Positions 17,824 to 26,181 of a stretch of DNA of 64,000 bases are shown here, piece by piece. Source of the stretch: JAQVCM01 sp040403095 (GTDB lineage: Bacteria > Bacteroidota > Bacteroidia > Flavobacteriales_D > Crocinitomicaceae). Position 1 is the first letter of the stretch. The number at the start of each line of letters is the position of its first letter. A program made the position numbers and the translations under genes. The notes beneath the pieces are model-generated. The model was not told where the DNA came from and ran no database searches. It saw nothing but the letters and a program-made list of their open reading frames with translations. The DNA lies in assembly GCA_040403095.1 (NCBI GenBank), contig JBBALI010000011.1, positions 32,772 to 96,771 on the forward strand, written 5' to 3'.

Positions 17824-18891
17824 TTAGTTTGAACAGGCACTATTTTTAAGAAAAACGGCCGCTGACTCAATGCCAAATTCAACTGCTTTGTTCCAATCGC
17901 TGCAAGCATTTTCAACATTTCGAAGCATTTCATAGGCAATTCCCCGGTTTAAATAAGCATATCCATATTTTGAGTCAAAATTGATCGCTTTTCCGCAAGC
18001 TTGAATCGCTTCTTCGTATTTTTCAAGTTTGATATACGCAGACGCTAAATTGTTGTAAGCAAAAGCATAATCGTCTTTCAATTCAATCGTTTTGTTGAAA
18101 TCATTGATTGCGCCTTGAAAATCGCCTTTGCTGAATTTTGCAAAACCGCGATTGTTATACGCCAAATAGAATTTTGAATCCAACGCAATGGCATCGCTGT
18201 ATGCTTTGATCGCTTTATCGTAATCTCCCGATTTTCGGTAAACACTTCCCAAGTTATTGAATGCAATCGTCAATTTTGAATCCGCAACTGTTGCAGCTTG
18301 GTAATCTTTGATCGCATTGGGCAAATCGCCCATTTCTCGGAAAACACTTCCTCTGTCGTTGAGTGCAAATGCGTAATCTTTTTTCAAAAGGATGGCAGCG
18401 TCTAAGTCTTTTTTCGCAGCAGGAAAATCTTTTTGTCCGAAATACAAAACTGCGCGTTGGTAGAAATATTTCGCTTCAGTGGCATTCAACTCAATCGCTT
18501 TGGAATAAGAACCCATCGCTTCAGTGTTGTTGTTTGCCCTTTGCGCGATGATTCCCAATTCAAAAAACGCTTGGTGTGCACTTTTATCCAAATTAATGGT
18601 TTGCAAAAAATCTGCTTTGGCACTGGCGGTATTTTTCATTTCCAAATAAGCGTAACCGCGATTCAAATATGCTTTGGCAAATTGTGGAGATACCTCAATT
18701 GCTTCAGAAAACGCTGTGACAGCCGAAGCAAAATCTTGCTTTTCAAAAGCGCCAACGCCTGCATTGAATTTTTCTTGCGCAGCCGCAGAAATGAACAAGC
18801 TGTCATTGTTTTTTGCATTCTGATTTTGCGACCAAGTGGTGATTGCCAACAATAAAAATCCACTTAAAAGTAAACCGATTTTTTGTTTCAT
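17824..18891 (-). CDS. Exported TPR-repeat protein
   Basis: The product is 355 residues from the preferred start at 18891, which gives a clean signal peptide (MKQKIGLLLSGFLLLAITTW, then SQ). The upstream in-frame Met at 18927 would add 12 residues ahead of it. The mature protein is almost wholly TPR repeats of 34 residues: about eight, with recurring AKAYLNRGYAYLEMKN, AFNNLGSVYRKSGDYDKAIK and AYNNRGFAKFSKGDFQGAI. Such arrays act as protein-binding scaffolds. It is the first gene of a two-gene unit with the PorE-like protein (4-bp gap), so a joint role in an envelope assembly is likely but unproven. A consensus -7 box lies 73 bp upstream. Confidence 0.88.
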   Translation of the reverse strand: MKQKIGLLLSGFLLLAITTWSQNQNAKNNDSLFISAAAQEKFNAGVGAFEKQDFASAVTAFSEAIEVSPQFAKAYLNRGYAYLEMKNTASAKADFLQTINLDKSAHQAFFELGIIAQRANNNTEAMGSYSKAIELNATEAKYFYQRAVLYFGQKDFPAAKKDLDAAILLKKDYAFALNDRGSVFREMGDLPNAIKDYQAATVADSKLTIAFNNLGSVYRKSGDYDKAIKAYSDAIALDSKFYLAYNNRGFAKFSKGDFQGAINDFNKTIELKDDYAFAYNNLASAYIKLEKYEEAIQACGKAINFDSKYGYAYLNRGIAYEMLRNVENACSDWNKAVEFGIESAAVFLKNSACSN

Positions 18892-18963
18892 ATACTTTAA
18901 TTTACTGTTCCCAACCAAAGGAAACACATGTACCTAATTTCCAATAAATCAATTGGACTCAAA

Positions 18964-18971
18964 CAAAGGTA
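18964..18971 (-). promoter_or_regulatory. -7 promoter box TACCTTTG for the TPR/PorE-like unit
   Basis: The minus strand reads TACCTTTG, an exact TAnnTTTG match. TTTTTG (18994-18999) lies 22 bp further upstream as a candidate -33 box, close to the usual spacing of about 19-21 bp. Confidence 0.6.
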
Positions 18972-19149
18972 GCCTTAAAATACCAACATCTTTCAAAAAG
19001 TAGGTAAGAGAATCTTTCAACAGTTGAATGTCAAAATCAATCTATTTTAATGTCGATTTGTTATATATTTAACTGAAATTAATATATTTATGGGAGAATT
19101 GTGGGGTTTTGACGTACTTTAAACCATACAAAAAGGCTAAATTGCTATA

Positions 19150-20649
19150 ATGAAATTTATAATCTTATTTTTTCTGTTTATATTATGTTCATCAAGATTA
19201 TTTGGGCAATATGTTTTTAATGAAACATATAATAATTTTTCTAGAGCAAATGCAGTAATTCAAACTTCGGACAGTAGTTTTTTGGTAGTTGGTAATACCT
19301 TAAATTTATACAAGATGAATGCTGTTAAGATCGGTAAACAAGGTGATACTCTGTGGACTTTTGTCGCTGATTTGGGTCTCAATTCTGCTGATTACCTGAA
19401 AGATGCCATAGAATCAAATGATGGAAATTATATTGTTGTTGGTGCTTCTGGAGACCCTATTCTTCTTAATTCTCATGCAGATTTAATTAAATTAGACAAA
19501 AATACGGGCGATACAATTTGGGTACGTAAAATTGGATTACCTGATCGTTCAGAAAGGTTTTATTGCATAAAACAAACTGCTGACAAGGGTTTTATAGCGG
19601 CAGGTTTGAGATATAATGTAGATAATTTAGGTGAAATATCTGACAATGATGTATATCTTGTAAAAACCGATAGCATGGGAATTCCAGAATGGGAGCGCAC
19701 TTATGGTGGTGCAAGTTATGACTTTGCAAATGCAATTGAAATAGCGAATGATGGCGGATTTATGTTGTTTGGTACAACCTACAGTTATGGCGAAGGACCG
19801 TACAATATGTATTTAATTAAAACGGACAGTCTCGGCAATCAACTCTGGCAAAAAACATACGGTGGAATGTTGGAGGATTATGGCACTTCGATGTGTAAAT
19901 TACAGAATGGAAATTATGTTTTAGCGGGTACAACTCAACTTCAAAATGATACTATTTCTTCATATTTAATTAAAATTGATTCCGAAGGCACAGTTATATG
20001 GGATAAAATATTTAAGGGAGATAAAACTTATTCTGAATTTGCTGCAGTTAAACAACTGTCAAGTGGTGAAATTGTGGCAAGTGGATTGATGCCTGGTGAC
20101 GATTTAAACAATACTGTTTTCGGTATTTTATATAAAATAAATGAAACTGATGGAAGTGTCATTTGGCATAAAAAACACGATTATTTTCAAGAAGATTCAA
20201 CACAACATTATTTCTACGGCATGGATGTTTGCTTAGATGGTGGTGTAGTAATGGCTGGTATGGTTCGCGATTTTCGCCCAGGAGCAAGCCCTAGTAACTC
20301 CATCTGGGTCGTCAAAACCGATTGCTTAGGCAATGACAGTATTTGGGATAATGCTTGTGATTTTACTATTGGCTTAGAGGAAATTGAAAAAAATGCGCTT
20401 TTCAACCTCTACCCAAACCCATCCACGGGCACAATTTCTTTAGATTATTTCATCCCGCAAAATGCCGAAAATCAAAGTATTTCTTTCTACGACGCCACAG
20501 GAAAATTGGTACAGAAAGTAGCTTTTACGGGCGAAGGGCAAATTCAGTTGAATATTGATTGTAGTGGGTTTTCGAATGGGGTTTATCAATGTGTTTTGGT
20601 TTCGGATGGGGCGGTGCTGCAGCAGGGGAAGTTGGTGATTATTCAGTAA
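19150..20649 (+). CDS. T9SS type A cargo with propeller-like repeats
   Basis: The 499-residue exported protein has a signal peptide (MKFIILFFLFILCSSRLFGQ). It is followed by about seven repeats of 45-55 residues with the pattern GGxMLFGTTYSYGEGPYNMY-LIKTDSLGNQLWQKTYGG, typical of secreted beta-propeller-like proteins in Bacteroidota. The C-terminus (about 415-499) is a type A sorting domain (NLYPNPSTGTISLDYF, then GKLVQKVAF and FSNGVYQCVLV), so export by T9SS is expected. No enzyme motif is seen. It is a monocistronic gene; 12 bp after its stop comes the first 150-bp palindromic element. The last 100 bp of the gene are clearly richer in G than the rest. Confidence 0.88.
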   Translation: MKFIILFFLFILCSSRLFGQYVFNETYNNFSRANAVIQTSDSSFLVVGNTLNLYKMNAVKIGKQGDTLWTFVADLGLNSADYLKDAIESNDGNYIVVGASGDPILLNSHADLIKLDKNTGDTIWVRKIGLPDRSERFYCIKQTADKGFIAAGLRYNVDNLGEISDNDVYLVKTDSMGIPEWERTYGGASYDFANAIEIANDGGFMLFGTTYSYGEGPYNMYLIKTDSLGNQLWQKTYGGMLEDYGTSMCKLQNGNYVLAGTTQLQNDTISSYLIKIDSEGTVIWDKIFKGDKTYSEFAAVKQLSSGEIVASGLMPGDDLNNTVFGILYKINETDGSVIWHKKHDYFQEDSTQHYFYGMDVCLDGGVVMAGMVRDFRPGASPSNSIWVVKTDCLGNDSIWDNACDFTIGLEEIEKNALFNLYPNPSTGTISLDYFIPQNAENQSISFYDATGKLVQKVAFTGEGQIQLNIDCSGFSNGVYQCVLVSDGAVLQQGKLVIIQ

Positions 20650-20661
20650 AAATGATTCCTA

Positions 20662-20812
20662 TTTTCCTCCCCCTTTAATCCCCCTCCGAAGGGGGAGGTA
20701 TGTAAAACTTTCAATTTTCTTAAAAAGTGAATTATTAACTATTAATATAAATTTTAAATTTTTCGGAAATTTGTTTTCCCCCTTCGGAGGGGGACCGAGG
20801 GGGAGGACCTTT
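20662..20812. repeat. 150-bp inverted-arm palindromic element, copy A
   Basis: The left arm (about 20662-20698) reads TCCTCCCCCTTTAATC then CCCCTCCGAAGGGGGAGG. The right arm (about 20774-20812) is an inverted version, CCCCCTTCGGAGGGGG then ACCGAGGGGGAGGA. The roughly 75 bp between them are AT-rich and unlike the other copies. Each arm can fold on itself through its C5/G5 runs, and the two arms can pair with each other. It lies between the convergent 3' ends of the T9SS cargo and acyltransferase genes. The left arm begins 12 bp after the T9SS gene's stop. Confidence 0.85.
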
Positions 20813-20846
20813 TCCTAAAAAACTTCAGACACAAGACAATCAGAAA

Positions 20847-20909
20847 GTCTTCAGTCTATTGTCTATCGTCTCAGGTCTAATGTCTCCAGTCTTTTGTCTC
20901 CAGTCTTCT
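20847..20909. repeat. Perfect 7-bp-period GTCTnnn array
   Basis: GTCT starts at 20847, 20854, 20861, 20868, 20875, 20882, 20889, 20896 and 20903, nine steps of exactly 7 bp. On the minus strand the unit is AGACnnn. The array covers the 3' end of the acyltransferase gene, encodes its last 15 or so residues and supplies its TAG stop (20863-20865), then continues for two units beyond. Confidence 0.9.
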
Positions 20910-22224
20910 CTATCAAAGCGCTGCGTTCCGCCAAAAGACTCGCAAGATTTGCTGATTTTCTCAACTTCGCCATGGCAATCAAATCTTGGGCGGTTTTAAA
21001 CCAGCGGTAGGCAATCACACCGAAAATCGGGATGGTGAAATAGTAAATCCAGGGAATGAATAAATTGATTGTTTTCAAATCAAAAAACAAGGGAATGAAC
21101 ACAAAGTGATTCAACAAAAGCACCAAAGGAATGTTGAATAATCCGATGGCTACTAAACCTAGCATCATTTTTACGGAACTCCAAAAAACAGCTCTTTTGA
21201 ACGATTTTTCTGTGAAATTTTTGATCAATTTATAAGGCAAATAACAATGAATCGCTCCTAAAAGCATCAGTGGGAAAAGCAAAATAAGCGAAATACATGA
21301 CAACAAATTGGATTCTTTTTCTTCGATTTTTCTCAAATATGAATCTTTGATTTTCTGCTTTTTGGTCTTTTTGAAAAAAGCGTCTAATTCATTTTTCAAA
21401 GTTACCAATTCTTGGTTTTCATTCAAGTTTTGCGCGTTCATCCAAGCGGCAAGTGCTTTGGAGTTTTTCCATTTTTGCAACAAAGAAATGTTTCGAATTG
21501 GATCTTCAGGATGCATTCCGTTTCGCTGCAACCTGCTCACGTGTTCGTGAAAAAACACCCATTCCGCATCTTCTACATGTGTGATTTGTGCCTGTAAATC
21601 TAATTCTATTCGTTTCGTAACTTCATTGACCGCCTTTGACGGATTTTCCAAATAATCAGCTTTGTAATCATTCAAACAAATTGGTTCACCATTGGAAACC
21701 AACACGCTTCCGCCCAAATAATTAGGATCGCCATAATTGATCCCTACAGCGGCAATAAATACTTCTTTTTCCCAATTCATCGCTTCCAAACTGCCAAATC
21801 CAATTCTTGCAGCGCCTTTTTTGACGGGTTTCAATCTTCTAATAAAAATGTCGTCTGTAAAACCTTCGCCAAAAATCAACAAATTGCGTTTTCCCTTCAA
21901 GATTTGCGTGCATTTTTTGAATGTTTCATCATTCTTAGCTTTGGTATCTTCGCCGTCGTGTTGTCTGTAGATCGGCAACATGTGCGCCATCCACAAAATC
22001 GGTTTCATCGCTTTGGTAAAAACATCCGAACGCGTCATAAAAAACACGATTGGTCGTTGCAAAGAACCCACAATCAACGGATCCATAAACGAAGCCGAGT
22101 GATTGCTTACATAAATCGTTCTCCCAAAATATTTGCGTGGTTTGTTGACCAAACGTTGTTTTGGATAATAAATTCGCAACGAATAAGGCAATGTGAAATA
22201 CAAAAGAAGATATAAAAATCGCAT
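20863..22224 (-). CDS. Lysophospholipid/glycerol-phosphate acyltransferase family protein
   Basis: The 453-residue membrane protein has an N-terminal PlsC-type acyltransferase domain (about 1-230). The catalytic pair is His42 and Asp48 in NHSASFMDPL, an H-x5-D spacing common in Bacteroidota members. FGEGFTDD near 118 takes the place of the usual EGxxS-type motif. After a charged segment (about 250-300), two pairs of transmembrane helices lie around 310-410. It should acylate a lysophospholipid or glycerol phosphate at the inner membrane; the exact substrate is unknown. The last 15 residues (EKTGDKRLETLDLRR) are translated from the 7-bp repeat array, so the natural C-terminus has been replaced or extended by repeat DNA. 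Confidence 0.88.
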   Translation of the reverse strand: MRFLYLLLYFTLPYSLRIYYPKQRLVNKPRKYFGRTIYVSNHSASFMDPLIVGSLQRPIVFFMTRSDVFTKAMKPILWMAHMLPIYRQHDGEDTKAKNDETFKKCTQILKGKRNLLIFGEGFTDDIFIRRLKPVKKGAARIGFGSLEAMNWEKEVFIAAVGINYGDPNYLGGSVLVSNGEPICLNDYKADYLENPSKAVNEVTKRIELDLQAQITHVEDAEWVFFHEHVSRLQRNGMHPEDPIRNISLLQKWKNSKALAAWMNAQNLNENQELVTLKNELDAFFKKTKKQKIKDSYLRKIEEKESNLLSCISLILLFPLMLLGAIHCYLPYKLIKNFTEKSFKRAVFWSSVKMMLGLVAIGLFNIPLVLLLNHFVFIPLFFDLKTINLFIPWIYYFTIPIFGVIAYRWFKTAQDLIAMAKLRKSANLASLLAERSALIEKTGDKRLETLDLRR

Positions 22225-22288
22225 TGAAACAGTTTTTTATAAAACGTTCAAAGGTAATAGATTTATAGTAAATTCGGAAAATTTTAGT

Positions 22289-22324
22289 TTTTCCTCCCCC
22301 TTGGTCCCCCTCCAAAGGGGGAAA
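22289..22324. repeat. Solo arm of the palindromic element, copy B
   Basis: The sequence reads TCCTCCCCCTTGGTCCCCC then TCCAAAGGGGGAAAC. Its linker (TTGGT) resembles the right-arm type (CGGT on the inverted strand), not the left arms (TTTAAT). No partner arm is found within the next 130 bp, so it is a single arm or the remnant of a full element. It lies between the acyltransferase start and the SpoIID-family gene stop. Confidence 0.75.
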
Positions 22325-22360
22325 CAAAGATTCAATCAATTAATTCAAAATTTCAGCAAA

Positions 22361-22449
22361 GACCCACAGGGTCGCCATATGCAAAGGATGGGTATTGCTC
22401 ATCCGCCATCTCGAACAAACTCGTCCAAGCCCTGAAGGGGCGCAATCCA
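22361..22449. repeat. Three-hairpin intergenic repeat of a second family
   Basis: Three short hairpins follow one another: ACCC-ACA-GGGT (22362-22372), GGATG paired with CATCC (22386-22404), and GCCC-TGAAG-GGGC (22429-22441). The motif GCCCTGAAGGGGC beside a CCCA...GGGT stem resembles an intergenic repeat common in Bacteroidota genomes. The copy is degenerate and directly precedes the stop of the SpoIID-family gene. Confidence 0.5.
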
Positions 22450-22456
22450 CGAAAGT

Positions 22457-23638
22457 CTATTCCTTCAACGGAAAACCAGTTTTCTGCGTGAAAAACGACT
22501 CCTGATCCAACTTCACTAAATGAATTCCTGGAAAATAATACACCGCGATTTGATGGTAATTATAGCCGTATTTCGCCATGCGCATCGCGCCTTCTTGACA
22601 CAATCCTACGCCGTGACCAAAACCGCGACCGCGAATCACCACTTCCATTCCTTCGGGATAAGTGCTGAAAAACGTGGATTTTAAATTAAATTGGGTGCGC
22701 AAATCTCGCAGCGGAATTCCCAAAGCTGGCGATTGATAAAATGCCATGCGCTCATTTTGATTGAAAGAAAAAATCAACGGGCCATAAATCGAATCATTCA
22801 AAGGATAATTGTAACGCGTCACCAAAAAATCAGCCCATTGCTGCTGCGGAATTCGCTTTTCCCAAGTCGCTTGTTTGGTGTAAATGCAAAAAGTGTCTTT
22901 GAAAGAATTCAAATAAGGTATATTCATATTCCAAACAAATTCCGCTTCGCTCGTTTGTCCACCACAATTGGCGTGAAAATATGCGTCAACCAATTCATCG
23001 TTTTCATCTTCCATCACAATGCCGTCTGTATTCACGACTGCTTCTTCAATCGTTGGTGAAAAGCGCAACATCGAATGATACGCCTGACAATGCACTCTGT
23101 CGCACAAACTGAAACCTTCATTGTCGTGTTTGTGAATGTATTTCAGCGCATAAGTTCTACTCATCAGCGCTTGCACTTTGTAATATTCCAATTCTTTTCC
23201 GCCGCCGCCTTCAGATTCTACAACGCCACTCAAATAATTGTTCATGTCCACCAAATTTACGATGGTCAAACCTTCAGCGCCTGCAGTGATTTCAATGTCG
23301 TTTTTGTATTTTCGTTCCTTAACAGTGGGTTCTTTGCAAGAAAGAGAAATGGAAAATCCCGCTTTGGTTTCTTGCAGAATGATTTTTTTGAATGTTCCCA
23401 GAGAAATGACTCCTTTTTTGAGCTCAATTTGTTGACTGGATTTGTAAATGACATCCACAAATTCGTTGGGCAAGATTGCGCCAAATTCTGAAGTGTCAGC
23501 CAAAATGGAATAACTTCCGTCGTTGTAGGCGAATAAAATACGTTTCACGTCATAGTCACGTAACACTCCGATACGCATTTGTTGGGCCATCGAAAAGAAA
23601 CCTAACGCACTAAATAGAACAATGAAAAGTATTTTCAC
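22457..23638 (-). CDS. SpoIID/LytB domain protein (putative septal peptidoglycan lytic enzyme)
   Basis: The 393-residue exported protein has a signal peptide (MKILFIVLFSALGFFSMAQQ) and a SpoIID domain (about 110-385). Family motifs are YLSGVVESEGG, with the likely catalytic Glu; VQALMSRTYALKYIHKH; the Cys-rich DRVHCQAY; and the C-terminal GRGFGHGVGLCQEGAMRMA. Bacillus SpoIID is a lytic transglycosylase acting on denuded glycan strands; the same chemistry is likely here in a non-sporulating organism, as inference. It lies downstream of surE, a small membrane protein and lpxB on the same strand, 40 bp after lpxB, so probably in the same transcript. Confidence 0.9.
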   Translation of the reverse strand: MKILFIVLFSALGFFSMAQQMRIGVLRDYDVKRILFAYNDGSYSILADTSEFGAILPNEFVDVIYKSSQQIELKKGVISLGTFKKIILQETKAGFSISLSCKEPTVKERKYKNDIEITAGAEGLTIVNLVDMNNYLSGVVESEGGGGKELEYYKVQALMSRTYALKYIHKHDNEGFSLCDRVHCQAYHSMLRFSPTIEEAVVNTDGIVMEDENDELVDAYFHANCGGQTSEAEFVWNMNIPYLNSFKDTFCIYTKQATWEKRIPQQQWADFLVTRYNYPLNDSIYGPLIFSFNQNERMAFYQSPALGIPLRDLRTQFNLKSTFFSTYPEGMEVVIRGRGFGHGVGLCQEGAMRMAKYGYNYHQIAVYYFPGIHLVKLDQESFFTQKTGFPLKE

Positions 23639-23678
23639 AATTGCAAAAATAAAAGATTGAGGTGCAACCTGAAGCGCA

Positions 23679-24824
23679 CTATCGAATAGTTTTCAACAAG
23701 GATCGTGCAACTTTTTTGCTCGCTCCTCCTCCACCCAAAGAATTTCTCAATAATTCGTAATCTTCCAACACTTTCTCGCGCTTGCTTCCTCCTACCAAAA
23801 GCATTGCCAATTCTTCTTTGATTTGCGATGCATTGCACTCATGCTGAATTAATTCGCGCACAACTTCTCTGTTCATGATTAAATTGACCAAGGAAATAAA
23901 TTCAATTTTGACCAGTCTTTTGGCAATCGCATAAGAAATCGGTGAAGCTTTATAGCAAACCACTTCGGGCACATTCAACAAAGCCGTTTCGAGCGTTGCA
24001 GTTCCAGAAGTTACAATCGCCGCTTCGGAGCAACCTAAAATATCGTATGTTGCACCGTGAATGATTTTTGCATTTCGTCCAACCAAAAGTGGTTCGTAGA
24101 AAGATTTATCCAAAGATGGCGCACCAGCGATGAGAATTTCGTAACCTTCCAAATCTTTCACAGCGTCCAACATGATCGGCAATTTCACGCCCACTTCTTG
24201 TTTTCGACTTCCTGGCAAAACAGCGATGATTGGTTTGTCGCCCAAATTCCATTTTTGACGGAAATCTGCTGCTGAAAAAGTTGTTTCGCGGTATTGTTCA
24301 ATCGCATCTAACAGCGGATGACCAACGTATTCAACTTCGTAATCAAACTTTTCGTAAAAAGCTTTTTCAAAAGGTAAAATCGCAAATAAATGATCTACTG
24401 AACGTTTGATTTTGTGTACCCGATTTTGTTTCCAAGCCCAAATTTGCGGGGAAACATAATAGTAAACTTTAATATTTCTGGCTTTTGCCCATTCAGCGAT
24501 TCTCAAATTAAATCCTGGATAATCGATCAAAACAATCGCATCTGGTTGATACGCTTCGATGTCCATTTTACAAACCTTGATGTTGGAAAGAATCGTTCTG
24601 ATGTTCATCAACACTTCCACAAAACCCATGAAAGCCAAATCTTTGATGTGTTTTACTGGTTTCCCCGCAATTTTCTCCATCAAATCTCCGCCCCAAAACC
24701 TGAAATCGATGTTTGGTTCATCTTCCAATAAAGCTTTCATCAGATTTGCACCATGTAAATCTCCTGAAGCTTCGCCAGCAATCATGTAAATTTTCAAACG
24801 CTTTTTTTGATTTTCATTTTCCAT
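23679..24824 (-). CDS. lpxB: Lipid-A-disaccharide synthase LpxB
   Basis: The 381-residue glycosyltransferase joins UDP-2,3-diacylglucosamine and lipid X to form the lipid A disaccharide at the inner membrane. Family motifs are plain: AGEASGDLHGANLM near the N-terminus, FWGGDLME, YYVSPQIWAWKQNRVHKIKRSVD and LPGSRKQEVG. A GTATLETAL segment forms part of the UDP-sugar site. The length is normal. The start overlaps by one base the stop of the small membrane protein upstream (TAATG), which implies translational coupling. It shows that the organism makes lipid A. Confidence 0.97.
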   Translation of the reverse strand: MENENQKKRLKIYMIAGEASGDLHGANLMKALLEDEPNIDFRFWGGDLMEKIAGKPVKHIKDLAFMGFVEVLMNIRTILSNIKVCKMDIEAYQPDAIVLIDYPGFNLRIAEWAKARNIKVYYYVSPQIWAWKQNRVHKIKRSVDHLFAILPFEKAFYEKFDYEVEYVGHPLLDAIEQYRETTFSAADFRQKWNLGDKPIIAVLPGSRKQEVGVKLPIMLDAVKDLEGYEILIAGAPSLDKSFYEPLLVGRNAKIIHGATYDILGCSEAAIVTSGTATLETALLNVPEVVCYKASPISYAIAKRLVKIEFISLVNLIMNREVVRELIQHECNASQIKEELAMLLVGGSKREKVLEDYELLRNSLGGGGASKKVARSLLKTIR

Positions 24825-25132
24825 TAAGCAAGAAATTTAAAATAAAGAATGGCAAATAAATTCAAAACGGTTGACAGAATAATTCCCATCGCCAACGGCC
24901 ATCTTTCTTGACGCAAAAAGGTGTGAAACCAAATCAAATTAGCGATACTTGCCAAAGAAATAATTTTACTTTTTTCAATGCGATTGACGCTAAATCGGTA
25001 AAAATAATTGTCGATTTCATATTTATTCAACAAAGCATAAATCACAATTGTCAAAGGAATTGCTATTGCTGTTGTCAGTATTCCAATGAGCAATCCGATT
25101 GAATGTTGTTTAGACCAATTTCTTAAATTCAT
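24824..25132 (-). CDS. Small membrane protein between surE and lpxB
   Basis: The 102-residue protein has three or four hydrophobic segments (about 10-34, 56-71 and 78-101) joined by short basic loops. No family motif is recognised. It is credible as a gene because it fills the gap between surE (9 bp upstream) and lpxB (1-base stop/start overlap) in the same direction and has normal membrane-protein composition. Its position suggests a part in lipid A or envelope biology, but nothing in the sequence proves this. Confidence 0.75.
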   Translation of the reverse strand: MNLRNWSKQHSIGLLIGILTTAIAIPLTIVIYALLNKYEIDNYFYRFSVNRIEKSKIISLASIANLIWFHTFLRQERWPLAMGIILSTVLNLFAILYFKFLA

Positions 25133-25141
25133 TTTTATTTA

Positions 25142-25918
25142 TTAAAGTTCTATATTCCAGTTTTTTAATTCATTGATTGCTTGGTAAGCTGTCATATCAA
25201 ATTGAATTGGCACCACACTCGCAAAACCATTTTCAAGCGCCCATAAATCAGAATCTTCGGTTTTGTCAGCCGCTTCAAATTTACCGCTCAACCAAAAATA
25301 TGGATTTCCAAATTGATCCATTCTTTTGTCGAAAAAATCCGCCCACATCGCGTGTGCACCACGACAAATTTTAATTCCTTTGATTTCACTTGCAGCGATA
25401 CTTGGAACATTTACATTCAAGCATGTTCCTTTGGGCATTTGGTTTTCCAATACAGATTGCACCATTTTTTGAACGATGATTTTGGCACCAGAAAAATCTG
25501 CATCAGCATGATAATCAGCCAACGAAAATCCAATCGAGGGAATGCCTTCAATCGCTCCTTCAACGGCCGCTGACATCGTTCCCGAATAAAGCACATTTGT
25601 ACTCGCATTGTCGCCATGATTGATTCCCGAAACGATCAAATCGGGTTTTCTTTTCATCAATTCGTAAATCCCCAATTTGACACAATCAACTGGCGTTCCT
25701 GAACAAGTATACGCTTTGATGTCGCCAAAAAGGTTAGAAGGATTCATTCTCAAAATCGAATTGATGGTTATCGCATGTCCCATTCCAGATTGAGGTTTGT
25801 CGGGCGCGATCACAACCACTTCGCCAAAAGGTTTTACAGCCTCAACCAAAGTGGCTATTCCTTTTGCAAAAATGCCATCGTCGTTGGTAACAAAAATCAA
25901 TGGTTTTGGAACTGACAT
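25142..25918 (-). CDS. surE: 5'/3'-nucleotidase SurE
   Basis: The 258-residue metal-dependent phosphatase removes phosphate from nucleoside monophosphates and is linked to stationary-phase survival. It has the defining motifs: VTNDDGIFAKGI near the N-terminus, with the two metal-binding Asp; APDKPQSGMGHAIT; the SGTPVDCVKLG loop; and VSGINHGDNAS with the conserved Asn. The length is typical. It is the first gene of the surE-membrane protein-lpxB-SpoIID run. A TACTTTCG box (25951-25958) lies 33 bp upstream of the ATG. Confidence 0.96.
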   Translation of the reverse strand: MSVPKPLIFVTNDDGIFAKGIATLVEAVKPFGEVVVIAPDKPQSGMGHAITINSILRMNPSNLFGDIKAYTCSGTPVDCVKLGIYELMKRKPDLIVSGINHGDNASTNVLYSGTMSAAVEGAIEGIPSIGFSLADYHADADFSGAKIIVQKMVQSVLENQMPKGTCLNVNVPSIAASEIKGIKICRGAHAMWADFFDKRMDQFGNPYFWLSGKFEAADKTEDSDLWALENGFASVVPIQFDMTAYQAINELKNWNIEL

Positions 25919-25950
25919 ACTGCTATTTTACTTTTGAATGAAATAAAGCA

Positions 25951-25958
25951 CGAAAGTA
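25951..25958 (-). promoter_or_regulatory. -7 promoter box TACTTTCG for the surE run
   Basis: The minus strand reads TACTTTCG, one base off TAnnTTTG, 33 bp before the surE start codon. No TTG is found at the ideal -33 spacing. Confidence 0.4.
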
Positions 25959-26154
25959 ACAAAAAATGAATCAAAAACGAGAATTCAATTGTCAACAAGC
26001 TTTACGCTTGAAGGAATTAAGGTGTTTGATTTCTAACCAAAAGGCCGTTGTAAAAGTGTGATTTCAACGTCTCTTTTTTTCAAGCTTCCGCTTTTCGCTA
26101 TTGTTTTGACAAGCTCAAATCTAAAACGCAATTTCAAACCATCAAAAATATTCG

Positions 26155-26162
26155 TATTTTTG
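26155..26162 (+). promoter_or_regulatory. -7 promoter box TATTTTTG for rpoN
   Basis: TATTTTTG matches TAnnTTTG exactly and lies 20 bp upstream of the rpoN ATG, implying a very short leader. A TTTC at 26132-26135 lies 19 bp further upstream as a weak -33 element. Confidence 0.55.
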
Positions 26163-26181
26163 CCATTATTATCAACAAATC

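Noticed and set aside
20662..20812. Element A considered only as a bidirectional terminator for the two convergent genes
   Set aside because: A terminator role is possible, but it does not explain the constant 150-bp size, the inverted arms or the copies at tandem genes (C), so it was listed as a repeat family.
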